Shown: one piece after another, positions 1 through 7,649 of the stretch
How the letters are laid out: every line of letters starts with the position of its first letter
Numbering within the stretch: position 1 is the first letter of the stretch
Assembly: GCA_963739625.1 (NCBI GenBank)
Contig: CAVUAU010000005.1
Coordinates: 1-64,000 of the forward strand
DNA: 64,000 bases
Source: Salinimicrobium sp963739625
GTDB lineage: Bacteria > Bacteroidota > Bacteroidia > Flavobacteriales > Flavobacteriaceae
Direction: 5' to 3'
Position numbers and translations under genes: made by a program
Notes under the pieces: model-generated
The model's database searches: none
Told to the model about the DNA's origin: nothing
The model's input: only the letters and a program-made list of their open reading frames with translations

Positions 1-12
1 ACCATTCCCCAA

Positions 13-1806
13 TCAACCTTTCTCCTCAGCTATCCAATTATCGATCTTATTCTCCAGCAGCTCCAGCGGCACACAACCTGTTTCCAGTACCTGGTCGTGA
101 TACTCGCGAATGTCAAAATCTTCACCAAGTTCGGCTTTAGCCTTTTCCCGCAGTTCGATGATCTTTAACTGGCCAATCTTGTAAGACAGCGCCTGGCCGG
201 GATTGGCCATGTAACGTTCAATTTCAGAGATCACGCTTGCTTCAGGTTCGGCTTCATGGTCAAGGGAATATTGAATGGCCTTTTCACGCGACCAGCCTTT
301 GCTGTGCAAGCCGGTATCTACCACCAACCTAATGGCGCGGTGCATTTCGGCGCTCAGCATTCCGAAGTATTGATAAGGATCTTCATACAGACCGAGTTCT
401 TTTCCCAAAGATTCGGCGTAAAGCGCCCAACCTTCGCCATAGCCGCTGTACCACAAGGTCTTCCTGAAATTGGGCAGCGTCTTACTCTCCTGCGTGAGCG
501 AGATCTGGTAATGATGCCCGGGAATGGCTTCATGAAGAAACAGCGATTCATCGCTGTAAATATTATAGGTAGCAGCATCGGGCACGGGCACGTAAAAGAT
601 GCCGGGACGCGTGCCGTCAAGAGAACCGGGATTGTACTCGGCACTGGCCGATGCTTCCCTGAAGGCTTCGGTACGTCTCACCTCAAAAGGGGTTTTTGGC
701 GCCACATCAAACAGCTTGTCAAGGTTGGGCTGGATACGCGCCCTAATCTTGTTGAAATGGGCGATCACCTCTTCGGCCGTGTTGTAAGGCATCAAATTCT
801 TATTCTGCCGCACAGCGTTAAAAAACGACTTCAGGTTGCCTTTATAGCCCACCTGCCGCATCACCTGCTCCATCTCTTTAGAGATACGCGCAACTTCAGC
901 AAGGCCCAGCTGGTGAATCTCTTCCGCAGTCATTTCTGTGGTCGTGTACAGCTTGATCTGGTGTTTATAGTATTTATCGCCGTTGGGAATATCGGCAATT
1001 CCACTGGTCTCCCTTCCGTAGGGCAGGTATTCCTCCTGCAGGAAATCGTGCATTTGCTCATAGGCAGGGATCACCTTTTCGGCCACCATCTCCCGGTATT
1101 TATCTGTAAGCATCTCTTTTTCTTCGGAAGTAAAACTTTCGGGAAAATTAAGCACCGGACTAAAGAAAAGGTGATTTTCAATCTCGCCACCGGTCATAGC
1201 GCCCATCTGCGGAATTACTTTCCTTATTAGGGACGCCGGTAAAACATAGCCGCGTTTCATGCCTTCCCGCATATTCTCGCGGGCGTGCTGGAACCAGGTA
1301 AGGTAGCCGTCAACCCTCGAAAGCCAGTTCTCATAATCCTGAACGGTATTGAAAGGCTGCGCTCCTGCTCCACTGGCCAATTGCCCCATAAACAGGTTGA
1401 CAGACCACATTTGGTCTATGGGCATATATTTGTCTTTGTCAAATTCAAGAGTTTCGAGATTTATGTTGCACTCCCACAGCAGGATATCCTTGCTCATTTT
1501 CTCTGTAGCGCTAAGGTCTTCATCCTTAAACTGGTTTGCGCGGCTTTTGTAGATGGAATAGTAATTTCTCAGCTTATCTTCATGGGTTGCAGAAAGCAGG
1601 TCGGGGAAACGATCGTTGTAGCGCATATCGCCCTGCACGGTTGCCGATACAGGATTTAGCCTTAACCCGTCTTCATAGTAGTCCTGCAGCAGCCGCTCAA
1701 AATTGGCACTTCTATCGTGGCTCTCCTCCATAAGCTCCACCCCTTCAGATTTACAACCCGAAAGTGTAAGCGAAAAACACAACAGAAATAGTATTTTTTT
1801 GATCAT
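13..1806 (-). CDS. DUF885 family lipoprotein, putative metallopeptidase
   Basis: About 597 residues, encoding a predicted lipoprotein: a hydrophobic signal of about 17 residues ends in a lipobox LSGC, so the mature protein should be membrane-anchored in the periplasm or outer membrane. It matches the DUF885 family by its length and by the motif HEAIPGHH near residue 425 followed by GEGWALYAE about 30 residues later, a metallopeptidase-like pair expected to bind zinc. The start at 1806 (MIKKILFL) is preferred over the ATG three codons upstream because it gives a compact signal peptide. The substrate is unknown. It stands alone; no partner gene is visible and its terminator would lie beyond the window edge. 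Confidence 0.9.
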   Translation of the reverse strand: MIKKILFLLCFSLTLSGCKSEGVELMEESHDRSANFERLLQDYYEDGLRLNPVSATVQGDMRYNDRFPDLLSATHEDKLRNYYSIYKSRANQFKDEDLSATEKMSKDILLWECNINLETLEFDKDKYMPIDQMWSVNLFMGQLASGAGAQPFNTVQDYENWLSRVDGYLTWFQHARENMREGMKRGYVLPASLIRKVIPQMGAMTGGEIENHLFFSPVLNFPESFTSEEKEMLTDKYREMVAEKVIPAYEQMHDFLQEEYLPYGRETSGIADIPNGDKYYKHQIKLYTTTEMTAEEIHQLGLAEVARISKEMEQVMRQVGYKGNLKSFFNAVRQNKNLMPYNTAEEVIAHFNKIRARIQPNLDKLFDVAPKTPFEVRRTEAFREASASAEYNPGSLDGTRPGIFYVPVPDAATYNIYSDESLFLHEAIPGHHYQISLTQESKTLPNFRKTLWYSGYGEGWALYAESLGKELGLYEDPYQYFGMLSAEMHRAIRLVVDTGLHSKGWSREKAIQYSLDHEAEPEASVISEIERYMANPGQALSYKIGQLKIIELREKAKAELGEDFDIREYHDQVLETGCVPLELLENKIDNWIAEEKG

Positions 1807-1891
1807 AACAAGCAATTTGATTAAAGCAACTAAGATAAAAAAAATGCTGCAGTACCGCCCGCAGGAGGCCTGGCATTAAGCGGTATAAAAA

Positions 1892-1921
1892 AAACCCTTT
1901 TTGAACAATCAAAAAGGGTTT
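1892..1921 (-). terminator. Intrinsic terminator of the SnoaL-like lipoprotein gene
   Basis: An 11-bp perfect stem (AAACCCTTTTT with its complement, 8-nt loop) lies directly after the stop of the lipoprotein gene at 1946 and is followed on the minus strand by a run of T. Confidence 0.8.
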
Positions 1922-1945
1922 CTTCCCGGTTGGTTAGCGTAGAGG

Positions 1946-2440
1946 TTATTCCTCTTTGGGTTGTGACATATCCTCATCAAGATCAGAAATATGCATCACG
2001 GTCACTTCCCAGTCTGGGCTGTCATCTTTTTTCTCCCAAATAAAGGTATAAGTGCCCTGGTATTGCAGTGTATCATTTTCCTTAATACTGTGGGAGAAGG
2101 TGCCGCTGTCATAGATGATCCCGTCTGAACTGCCTTTTTGAAGAGAATTCATTTTAAGGCCTTTCATTTGTGAACCGGCCATATCTGTCCAGGATGCTAT
2201 AGAATCTTTAGGGTATTCGCTGCCATTGGTTACCAGCACCACATCATCGGCCATGAGATCTTTGACGCTCTGCGGCTCATTGCTGTTCCATGCGTCTTCC
2301 CATTGGGAGATCACCTCATCTGGGTTCACCGCTTCTTCTTCTACCACAACTTCTTCTTCCATTTCGTTCTCGTTATCCTTGTCACCGCAAGACGACAACA
2401 GCAGCAGCGCCAAAAAGGGGAAAATTTTCAATAGTTTCAT
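1946..2440 (-). CDS. Small lipoprotein with a DUF4440/SnoaL-like domain
   Basis: About 164 residues. The start at 2440 (MKLLKIFPFL) gives a lipoprotein signal ending in LLSSCGD; an upstream in-frame ATG would add a non-signal tail. After an acidic linker (EMEEEVVVEEE) comes a domain with the DUF4440/nuclear transport factor 2 pattern: an opening WEDAWNSNE helix, then DVVLV and a terminal YTFIWEKKD...WEVTVMHIS strand pair. Such domains bind small ligands or act as ketosteroid-isomerase-like folds; no catalytic residue can be assigned here. Single gene with its own terminator. The family call rests on the pattern only. Confidence 0.75.
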   Translation of the reverse strand: MKLLKIFPFLALLLLSSCGDKDNENEMEEEVVVEEEAVNPDEVISQWEDAWNSNEPQSVKDLMADDVVLVTNGSEYPKDSIASWTDMAGSQMKGLKMNSLQKGSSDGIIYDSGTFSHSIKENDTLQYQGTYTFIWEKKDDSPDWEVTVMHISDLDEDMSQPKEE

Positions 2441-2800
2441 AACCAGTATTTTTAATTCATAACTATCTAATATACTCATAAGAAGGCATTTAGAACTCAC
2501 TTTGACCCGATTTTAGCCGAAATACCTCATTTTCTGGACAAAATGCGCAGTTGTGGCAACTCTTCGGAAGAGAGGAATCTTTAACTCTTTCTGCGGAAGC
2601 GGAAGCCGGATGTTGCAGAAGAAACGAAATCAAGACTATCGCGGAAAAAGCACCTAATGTTCAAAAAAGCGGCTCTAAACACTCCAATCCCGGATTTCAC
2701 CGCGGAAAAAGGGTTAAAAAACTGTTATTTCGAAACTTCTTAACGCTAAACAAGTCTGCTAATAATGATATTAGTATAAATCACAAAAATTACTTGAATT

Positions 2801-2980
2801 ATGGACTTGAAGAATGACGTTAAAGAAACAGCAAAAAAAGGAGCCGAACTATGGGCAGCCAAAAAAGGTCTTGAATGGACCGGTAGCATCCTAAAACTCG
2901 CTTTGGTAGCCGGTGTTGGTTATTATGCTTACAAGATATACCAAAAAAACAGTGACGACATCAAGGAACTGCTGTCCTAG
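2801..2980 (+). CDS. 59-residue predicted single-pass membrane protein
   Basis: A short frame starting MDLKNDVKETAKKGAE and ending KELLS. An amphipathic, charged first half is followed by a hydrophobic segment (residues 30-46, ILKLALVAGVGYYAYKI) and a short polar tail. Coding character is good: the frame is open from ATG to TAG and the layout is typical of small inner-membrane proteins of Flavobacteriaceae. The function is unknown. The 300 bases before it (2500-2800) show no gene I would defend. Confidence 0.6.
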   Translation: MDLKNDVKETAKKGAELWAAKKGLEWTGSILKLALVAGVGYYAYKIYQKNSDDIKELLS

Positions 2981-3183
2981 ATAAGTCAGGTTGTTATAGG
3001 TAACAGCTTTTACAGCTGAAAAGGTTGCTCCAGGCCCTTTTGTTTTCCCCCCGAATTCAAAGGCTTTTGGAACAACCTTTTTTTTATTCCGCAGATCTCT
3101 CGAAAATCCCTTTTTTGAGACCTATCGCCCAGTTGAGTGTAACATCTCCCTGTTTTGGCCGTCTTTAGAGAAAATACCACTTC

Positions 3184-4038
3184 ATGCAAAAGGTCTGCTT
3201 TTTTATAATTTTCAACTTCTTTCTCTTTGTCGCCCACGCGCAAACCAACTACGGAGACAATCCCGAAGCCGGCGGTTTCATTCCGCTTAATGGCATTAAA
3301 ATGTACTACGAGATCTACGGAAGCGGAGAACCTCTCCTGCTGGTGCACGGCAATGGCGGCGCGATCAAGGGACACACCCAGAAAATAGATTTTTTCAAAG
3401 ATAAATACAAGGTGATCGTCATGGACAGCCGCGGCCACGGAAAGACCACCGGCAACGACGGTAAGCCGCTTTCCTATGAGCAAATGGCCGAGGATCTCAA
3501 CGTACTCATGGACAGCCTGCATGTAAAGCAGGCTTATGTTTGGGGCCAAAGCGATGGTGGTATCCTTGGCCTTTTGCTCGCCATTCACCACCCCGACAAG
3601 GTGAAGCGCCTCGCAACTTTTGGTGCCAATCTTTTTCCCGGGCCCGAAGCGATCCAGGAGGAACTGGAAGCATATGTGATGCAAACACTGGCCACGACCA
3701 AAGACCCTAAAACGAAACAGCTTTTTTCTCTGCTTGCCTACCAGCCGGACATAAAGGTGGAGCAGCTGCAAAAAATTCAGTGTCCTGTACTGGTCATGAG
3801 CGGCGACCGCGATGCGATAAAACTGGAACACTCGATAAAGATCTTTAGATCTATCCCCCGCGCCAACCTTTTTGTGATGCCCGGGGCGACACATTTTGGT
3901 TCCTATGAAAAACCCGAACTTTTTGACAAGGTCCTTCTGGATTTCTTTAGTAAACCTTTCGTTATGACCTCTACCATAGATAAACTGGCCCCTAAAAAAG
4001 AAGAACATGCAGTTGAGAATAGCCCGGCACACCGGTGA
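3184..4038 (+). CDS. Secreted alpha/beta hydrolase
   Basis: 284 residues with a cleavable signal peptide (residues 1-20, ending AHAQ). It has the alpha/beta hydrolase layout: oxyanion-region HGNGG near residue 55, nucleophile elbow GQSDGG at 121-126 (Ser123), an acid in SGDRD near 208 and the catalytic His in GATHFG near 237. The fold is close to esterases and haloperoxidase-like hydrolases; the substrate cannot be told. The reading frame runs 32 bases into the next gene, an unusually long same-strand overlap, so the last 10 or so residues may not belong to the ancestral protein. Confidence 0.85.
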   Translation: MQKVCFFIIFNFFLFVAHAQTNYGDNPEAGGFIPLNGIKMYYEIYGSGEPLLLVHGNGGAIKGHTQKIDFFKDKYKVIVMDSRGHGKTTGNDGKPLSYEQMAEDLNVLMDSLHVKQAYVWGQSDGGILGLLLAIHHPDKVKRLATFGANLFPGPEAIQEELEAYVMQTLATTKDPKTKQLFSLLAYQPDIKVEQLQKIQCPVLVMSGDRDAIKLEHSIKIFRSIPRANLFVMPGATHFGSYEKPELFDKVLLDFFSKPFVMTSTIDKLAPKKEEHAVENSPAHR

Positions 4039-4399
4039 TCTTGAGAAGATCAGCCGGTTCTATATGGAAGTTATCGGGCTGCAAATCTTAGGAGAGTTCA
4101 AAGACCATGATGGCTACAACGGCATTTTCCTAGGTCTCGAAAATTCTGCATGGCACCTGGAATTTACTACTTCCACCCAGGCTCCAGATCATCATCCCGA
4201 TGAGGATGACCTGCTGGTGTTCTATCTTGAAAGCCGGGAGAATTTTGAAGCCCTGAAACAAAGACTGCTCAAAAATGGCATTTTAGAGCAGCCTGCAAAA
4301 AACCCCTACTGGAACCGCAACGGCATCTGCATTAAAGATCCCGACGGTTTTTCCATTATTATTTCTCTAAAAAAGATCAATAAACAGGACAGGCTTTAA
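4007..4399 (+). CDS. VOC (glyoxalase/bleomycin resistance) family protein
   Basis: 130 residues. The N-terminus (MQLRIARHTGDLEKISRFYMEVIGL) and the end (GICIKDPDGFSIIIS) are the standard first and last beta-alpha-beta elements of a vicinal oxygen chelate domain. Candidate metal ligands include the early His in ARHT, a Glu in HLEF and a late Asp in KDPDG. Family members are dioxygenases, isomerases or drug-binding proteins; the reaction is not predictable. The start lies inside the 3' end of the hydrolase gene, suggesting translational coupling. Confidence 0.85.
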   Translation: MQLRIARHTGDLEKISRFYMEVIGLQILGEFKDHDGYNGIFLGLENSAWHLEFTTSTQAPDHHPDEDDLLVFYLESRENFEALKQRLLKNGILEQPAKNPYWNRNGICIKDPDGFSIIISLKKINKQDRL

Positions 4400-4416
4400 T
4401 TGGCCTCTAAACATTT

Positions 4417-5928
4417 ATGAAAGCAAAAAATCTTATTCTTGCGGCTGTTCTGGCCGTTTTTGGAAATCAACTGCAAGCGCAGCAAACTGCTGATGCCTGT
4501 GCAAAGGAAATCATTGAAAAATCTATTGAGGCCTTTGGTGGCCGGGAAGTTCTTAATTCCCTTCACGGGCTGAAGATCAAAGCTCTGGGCCAACGGCTGA
4601 TGCGGGAACAAAGCGAGCGGCCTGAGGGACCTTTTATTCCCGATTATTTCGAGATCCAGATTGATAAAGATTTCGACAATAACCGAAGCAGAACCAGTAA
4701 AGAGTCAAAATCCTTTGGCTATAACCTCACCTATCTCATCAACGACAGTCTGGTGGGCCGTGATATGAACCACAGCGGCCGCTGGTTTCCCATGCCCATG
4801 AGTACAGAACTCGATATGGCTCTTGCTCCAGAACACCTGCTGCAAACTGCGCTGCAGTCGAATAATTTGCATTGTGAAAAAGACAGTTTGCTGCAAAACA
4901 TTCCGCACCGGGTGCTGAGTTTTGAACACGCCGGGCAGCCGGTGAAGATCTTCATCAATAAGAATACAGACCTTGTTACGGCACTTGAGACCAAAGCCGA
5001 GGTGAAAACGAACAACTACCACGTTTGGGGCGACATCCCCCTCAGCATTTATTATTCTATGTATGGTCTTGAAAAAAACCGCCTCCTCTACCCCAGGCAG
5101 ATGGATATTTTCCTTGACGGAGCGCTTTCAGAAAATATCAGCATTATTTCTTTGGAACAAAATCCGGTTTTTGAGCAGGAATTGACTTTCCCTGAGGCCT
5201 CAAAAGAGCTTTTGCTGAAGTACTATGGAAGAGACCTCTCTGCTCCCCTGGCAGCCGACAAAGCCATTGAAGAAGCTCCCGGCCTGTTGATCATTCCCGG
5301 CAGCTGGTTCACTTCTGTCCTCAAACAGGACGACGGGCTGGTTATTTTGGAAGCTCCAATTTCTTCGGCTTTTTCTGAACAGGTCATCAAATTTGCACAT
5401 GAGAAGTTTCCGGGTCAAAAGATAAAGGCGGTGATTAGCACCTCTGCTGCATGGCCTCACATTGGAGGGCTGCGCGATTTTATTGCTGAAGAAATTCCGG
5501 TTTACCATTCCCCGCTGAATATTGAATTGCTTCAAAAAATGGCTTCAGCAGAATTTTCAACTCATCCGGACAAGCAGCAAAAGCTTCAGAAGGAGCTAAT
5601 TTCCGTCTTGGTTTCTGAAAAAAAGGAGCTGGGAAAAGGCAAAAACAGAGTGCAGATATTTCCGCTGAATGCAGAAGCTTCCGAAGGAATGATGATGGTA
5701 TATTTTCCCGAACATAAATTGCTGTACACCTCAGATCTCGTACAGAGCATAGACCCTTCCGCAGAACCACTTTTCAGGGAGTACGGGCAGGAGATATTAC
5801 AGGCGATCGATAGGGAACAACTGGAGGTGGAGAAGATCTTTGGAATGCACCTGCCGCCTACGCCGCTTCCAGAACTAAAAGAGGCCATGGCTGCAGGATT
5901 GGACCACCCCGCGAATGCTTCTTTTTAA
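4417..5928 (+). CDS. Secreted protein with a degenerate metallo-beta-lactamase-like domain
   Basis: 503 residues with a signal peptide (residues 1-21, ending LQAQ). Residues about 285-460 follow the metallo-beta-lactamase order: a strand GLVILEAP, a helix, then VISTSAAWPHIGG in place of the usual THxHxDHxGG motif, and later LLYTSDLVQS in place of the GDxl motif. Only the last His of the first motif (about H348) and the Asp of the second (about D441) remain, so the usual two-zinc site looks lost. The first 280 residues are not recognised. Short spacing after the VOC gene suggests one transcript. Confidence 0.65.
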   Translation: MKAKNLILAAVLAVFGNQLQAQQTADACAKEIIEKSIEAFGGREVLNSLHGLKIKALGQRLMREQSERPEGPFIPDYFEIQIDKDFDNNRSRTSKESKSFGYNLTYLINDSLVGRDMNHSGRWFPMPMSTELDMALAPEHLLQTALQSNNLHCEKDSLLQNIPHRVLSFEHAGQPVKIFINKNTDLVTALETKAEVKTNNYHVWGDIPLSIYYSMYGLEKNRLLYPRQMDIFLDGALSENISIISLEQNPVFEQELTFPEASKELLLKYYGRDLSAPLAADKAIEEAPGLLIIPGSWFTSVLKQDDGLVILEAPISSAFSEQVIKFAHEKFPGQKIKAVISTSAAWPHIGGLRDFIAEEIPVYHSPLNIELLQKMASAEFSTHPDKQQKLQKELISVLVSEKKELGKGKNRVQIFPLNAEASEGMMMVYFPEHKLLYTSDLVQSIDPSAEPLFREYGQEILQAIDREQLEVEKIFGMHLPPTPLPELKEAMAAGLDHPANASF

Positions 5929-6061
5929 GGCTAACGCAATTACGTGAAATACCCGTTCAGGATCATTTAACAGTCAGAATAGCTGGATTGCACAAATTTA
6001 GCCGACTTTTGCATTTCCTTATCTGAATTTGGCACTTCATATATGGGCCTTAACTTTAGAT

Positions 6062-6205
6062 ATGAAAATTACCCCTTCAAAAAGGACATTTTTCAGGAAC
6101 CTTTCCTCTTCGGGATGGTGGTTTCAGAAAAGTCCGAACGTATTCCTAATCCTTTTCTTTAGCGGATTGACGATACTTGCCTTGTGGGCGAGCAATAAGC
6201 TGTAG
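6062..6205 (+). CDS. 47-residue candidate membrane protein
   Basis: A short frame MKITPSKRTFFRNLSSS then a Trp-Trp pair and one hydrophobic segment (VFLILFFSGLTILALWA) near the C-terminus. The layout, basic N-terminus then one membrane helix, resembles other small membrane proteins in this window. It overlaps the end of the opposing frame at 6146-6364, so at most one of them may be real. No function can be given. Confidence 0.4.
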   Translation: MKITPSKRTFFRNLSSSGWWFQKSPNVFLILFFSGLTILALWASNKL

Positions 6206-6364
6206 ATGCTTTAAGTAACCTTTTCTTTTTATGCCCGGTGGGTTTCCATTTTCATAGTGGTTCTCCCAAAGTTCAAAACCTTCCCGGTAAATATCCCAAC
6301 TTATAGTTTTCTCTGTTCCGGTATTGTAGGTGCCCGGGCCGTCGTAGAAACAGACTTTGAACAT
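6146..6364 (-). CDS. Hypothetical 72-residue protein
   Basis: Frame MFKVCFYDGPGTYNTG... with a balanced, protein-like composition and a basic C-terminal half (GIKRKGYLKHLQLIARPQG). I do not recognise a family. It overlaps the small plus-strand frame at 6062-6205, with which it competes. The rest of 5929-6490 shows no other convincing gene. Confidence 0.4.
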   Translation of the reverse strand: MFKVCFYDGPGTYNTGTEKTISWDIYREGFELWENHYENGNPPGIKRKGYLKHLQLIARPQGKYRQSAKEKD

Positions 6365-6489
6365 AAAGCCGACGAGAGCAAGAAGGTGAATTTCAGAAAG
6401 GATTCATAAAACGGAAAAAAGCTACCTGGTCCGAAGCTCTTCAATGATAGAAGCCGGCCTTCAAAAGCCATTATTAATGGTCTTAGCTA

Positions 6490-6621
6490 TTACAGAAATG
6501 CAATAAAGGTGATAAGGAGCGCTGAAACAGCTATTATGGACAGGCTTATAGTCAGGATACTCTGCTTGGTTGCCAGATATATCTCTTTGAATTCTTCGTC
6601 CTGTTTAACTAATTCTTCCAT
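6490..6621 (-). CDS. 43-residue predicted membrane protein
   Basis: Frame MEELVKQDEEFKEIYLATKQ followed by one long hydrophobic helix (SILTISLSIIAVSALLITFIAFL) running to the C-terminus. An acidic amphipathic start with a C-terminal membrane anchor is clear to the eye. The stop is TAA at 6490-6492. The function is unknown. A perfect inverted repeat lies just upstream at 6667-6691. Confidence 0.5.
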   Translation of the reverse strand: MEELVKQDEEFKEIYLATKQSILTISLSIIAVSALLITFIAFL

Positions 6622-6666
6622 CAACTGTAGTGTATGAACAAATATATCTTACAGCTAGTTCACTTA

Positions 6667-6691
6667 AAATACCCTTTTAGGGGTATTTTTC
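6667..6691. terminator. Hairpin with flanking A and T runs
   Basis: AAATACC...GGTATTT forms a tight stem around CTTTTAGG, followed by T on the plus strand and by A/T-rich sequence on the minus strand. It could end a transcript in either direction; no adjacent gene fixes the direction. Confidence 0.4.
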
Positions 6692-6747
6692 AAAAATCGT
6701 TGGGAGGAAAAAAAGAAAGAGGAAGAAAAAGAAATTGATATAAAACA

Positions 6748-6778
6748 AAAAAGCTCCTCCTGAAAACAGGAAAAGCTT
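6748..6778 (-). terminator. Second terminator-like hairpin after tRNA-Asp
   Basis: On the minus strand an AGCT..CCTG stem with a short TTTT loop is followed by TTTTTTGTTTTAT. It lies about 120 bases after the tRNA and may back up the first terminator at 6849. Confidence 0.5.
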
Positions 6779-6848
6779 CTCATTGGTTTACTTCTAAACC
6801 CAGGTAAATCAATGATTTACCACAAACAACACAACTAATCATAAAGCC

Positions 6849-6875
6849 AAAAAAAACTCCCCAATTTGAGGAGCT
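6849..6875 (-). terminator. Terminator of the tRNA-Asp transcript
   Basis: On the minus strand, GCTCCTC-AAATTG-GGGAG is followed by eight T, 26 bases after the mature tRNA 3' end. Confidence 0.75.
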
Positions 6876-6900
6876 TCTTTGCTTCCGATCTCTCGGAATG

Positions 6901-6974
6901 CGGTCTGGACGAGACTCGAACTCGCGACCCCCTGCGTGACAGGCAGGTATTCTAACCAACTGAACTACCAGACC
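6901..6974 (-). tRNA. tRNA-Asp (GTC)
   Basis: A complete 74-nt cloverleaf: acceptor stem GGTCTGG/CCAGACC, D arm with AGTTCAGTTGGTTAGA, anticodon stem CCTGC/GCAGG around the loop CTGTCAC (anticodon GTC), T arm GCGAG-TTCGAGT-CTCGT, discriminator G. CCA is not encoded. The last gene of the tandem GIY-YIG units reads into its first 23 bases and stops at TAG inside the D arm. No promoter lies directly before it; the nearest good one is about 680 bases upstream, beyond two GIY-YIG units, so the tRNA probably has to be cut from a long precursor. Confidence 0.97.
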
Positions 6975-7215
6975 AATTTTGTATCAAGCTTTCGTAAAAG
7001 CTTCTATTTCGTTGCTTCTTCAAAAATTCTTCTCTTTGAATAGCATCTTTTCTTGTCTCAAATCCTTCGTAGTAGACAATTTTCCAGGGTATCTTCCTGG
7101 ATGTATACTTCGATTTTCCAAGGTTGTGCAAATCTAACCTTTTTTTCAAATCTCCTGTCTGACCAATGTAGAAACTTTGATCTTTCAGACTCTGAAGAAT
7201 ATAAACAAAATACAT
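6952..7215 (-). CDS. GIY-YIG nuclease family protein (unit 1)
   Basis: 87 residues, MYFVYILQSL...FYIGQTGDLKKRL, the classic GIY-YIG opening, with the conserved Arg in DLKKRL, a Glu/Arg helix (ETRKDAIQREEFLKKQRNR) and a size typical of the short YhbQ/UPF0213-like group of Bacteroidota. These are predicted single-strand or structure-specific endonucleases of unknown role. The end of the frame (NWSGSSVG) is read from the 5' part of the intact tRNA-Asp, where TAG in the D arm gives the stop. It differs from the unit 2 copy by one residue in the shared part (Gly for Glu in QT[G/E]DL). Confidence 0.85.
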   Translation of the reverse strand: MYFVYILQSLKDQSFYIGQTGDLKKRLDLHNLGKSKYTSRKIPWKIVYYEGFETRKDAIQREEFLKKQRNRSFYESLIQNWSGSSVG

Positions 7216-7226
7216 CTTTAAGAACT

Positions 7227-7526
7227 TTACCAGTCTGTGACAGGCAGTCCCGAGTACTCGGGATAACCAACTGAACTACCAGACCAATTTTGTATCAAGC
7301 TTTCGTAAAAGCTTCTATTTCGTTGCTTCTTCAAAAATTCTTCTCTTTGAATAGCATCTTTTCTTGTCTCAAATCCTTCGTAGTAGACAATTTTCCAGGG
7401 TATCTTCCTGGATGTATACTTCGATTTTCCAAGGTTGTGCAAATCTAACCTTTTTTTCAAATCTTCTGTCTGACCAATGTAGAAACTTTGATCTTTCAGA
7501 CTCTGAAGAATATAAACAAAATACAT
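7227..7526 (-). CDS. GIY-YIG nuclease family protein (unit 2)
   Basis: 99 residues, identical to the unit 1 protein apart from one Glu/Gly change and a longer tail: after NWSGSSVG the frame passes through the tRNA fragment and the palindrome (YPEYSGLPVTDW) before TAA. The GIY-YIG core motifs (YVYIL, YIGQT, KKRL, the Glu of the downstream helix) are present. The start ATG at 7524-7526 sits 22 nt after the anticodon-arm remnant. The protein probably acts on DNA; a link to insertion or maintenance of the repeat unit is inference only. Confidence 0.85.
   Translation of the reverse strand: MYFVYILQSLKDQSFYIGQTEDLKKRLDLHNLGKSKYTSRKIPWKIVYYEGFETRKDAIQREEFLKKQRNRSFYESLIQNWSGSSVGYPEYSGLPVTDW
7264..7285 (-). 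other. tRNA-Asp 5' fragment, unit 1 border
   Basis: 22 nt identical to the first 22 nt of the intact tRNA-Asp (acceptor 5' strand and most of the D arm), followed by the palindrome and an 11-nt anticodon-arm match. It lacks the T arm and 3' acceptor strand, so it cannot form a tRNA. Confidence 0.85.
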
Positions 7527-7574
7527 CTTTAAGAACTTTACCAGTCTGTGACAGGCAGTCCCGAGTACTCGGGA

Positions 7575-7596
7575 TAACCAACTGAACTACCAGACC
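7575..7596 (-). other. tRNA-Asp 5' fragment, promoter-proximal copy
   Basis: The same 22-nt fragment, starting about 47 nt after the predicted transcription start. This is the distance expected for an ordinary tRNA gene, so this was probably the original position of the tRNA 5' end before the units were inserted. Confidence 0.8.
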
Positions 7597-7649
7597 AATA
7601 TTTTAAGAACTTTTGCAATTCGCAACACACCGTTGCTTTATTGCGAGGG

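Larger units (their letters stand above)
6953..7599. repeat. Tandem repeat of a 311-bp GIY-YIG/tRNA unit
   Basis: Unit 1 spans 6953-7263, unit 2 spans 7264-7574, and 7575-7599 is a partial third copy. Corresponding bases are 311 apart throughout. I see one difference between the units (CTCCTG versus CTTCTG near 7159/7470). Read on the minus strand each unit is: 22 nt identical to the 5' end of tRNA-Asp, a 16-bp perfect palindrome TCCCGAGTACTCGGGA (7248-7263, 7559-7574), CTGCCTGTCAC identical to the anticodon arm of the tRNA, a 21-nt spacer, then the GIY-YIG gene. Almost perfect identity points to a very recent duplication. Confidence 0.95.

Noticed and set aside
256..1230. Long plus-strand open frame of 324 codons opposite the DUF885 gene
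   Set aside because: It is antisense to a clear lipoprotein gene with a signal peptide and metallopeptidase motif; its translation has no recognisable domain.
2551..2817. Plus-strand frame of 88 codons before the 59-residue protein
   Set aside because: Its composition is unlike a protein, it overlaps the better small frame, and no start context or family is visible.
3010..4032. Minus-strand frame of 340 codons
   Set aside because: Entirely antisense to the alpha/beta hydrolase with its catalytic triad.
7053..7585. Plus-strand frames of 73 codons in the tandem units
   Set aside because: They are antisense to the GIY-YIG genes and pass through tRNA sequence; the minus-strand frames carry the conserved motifs.
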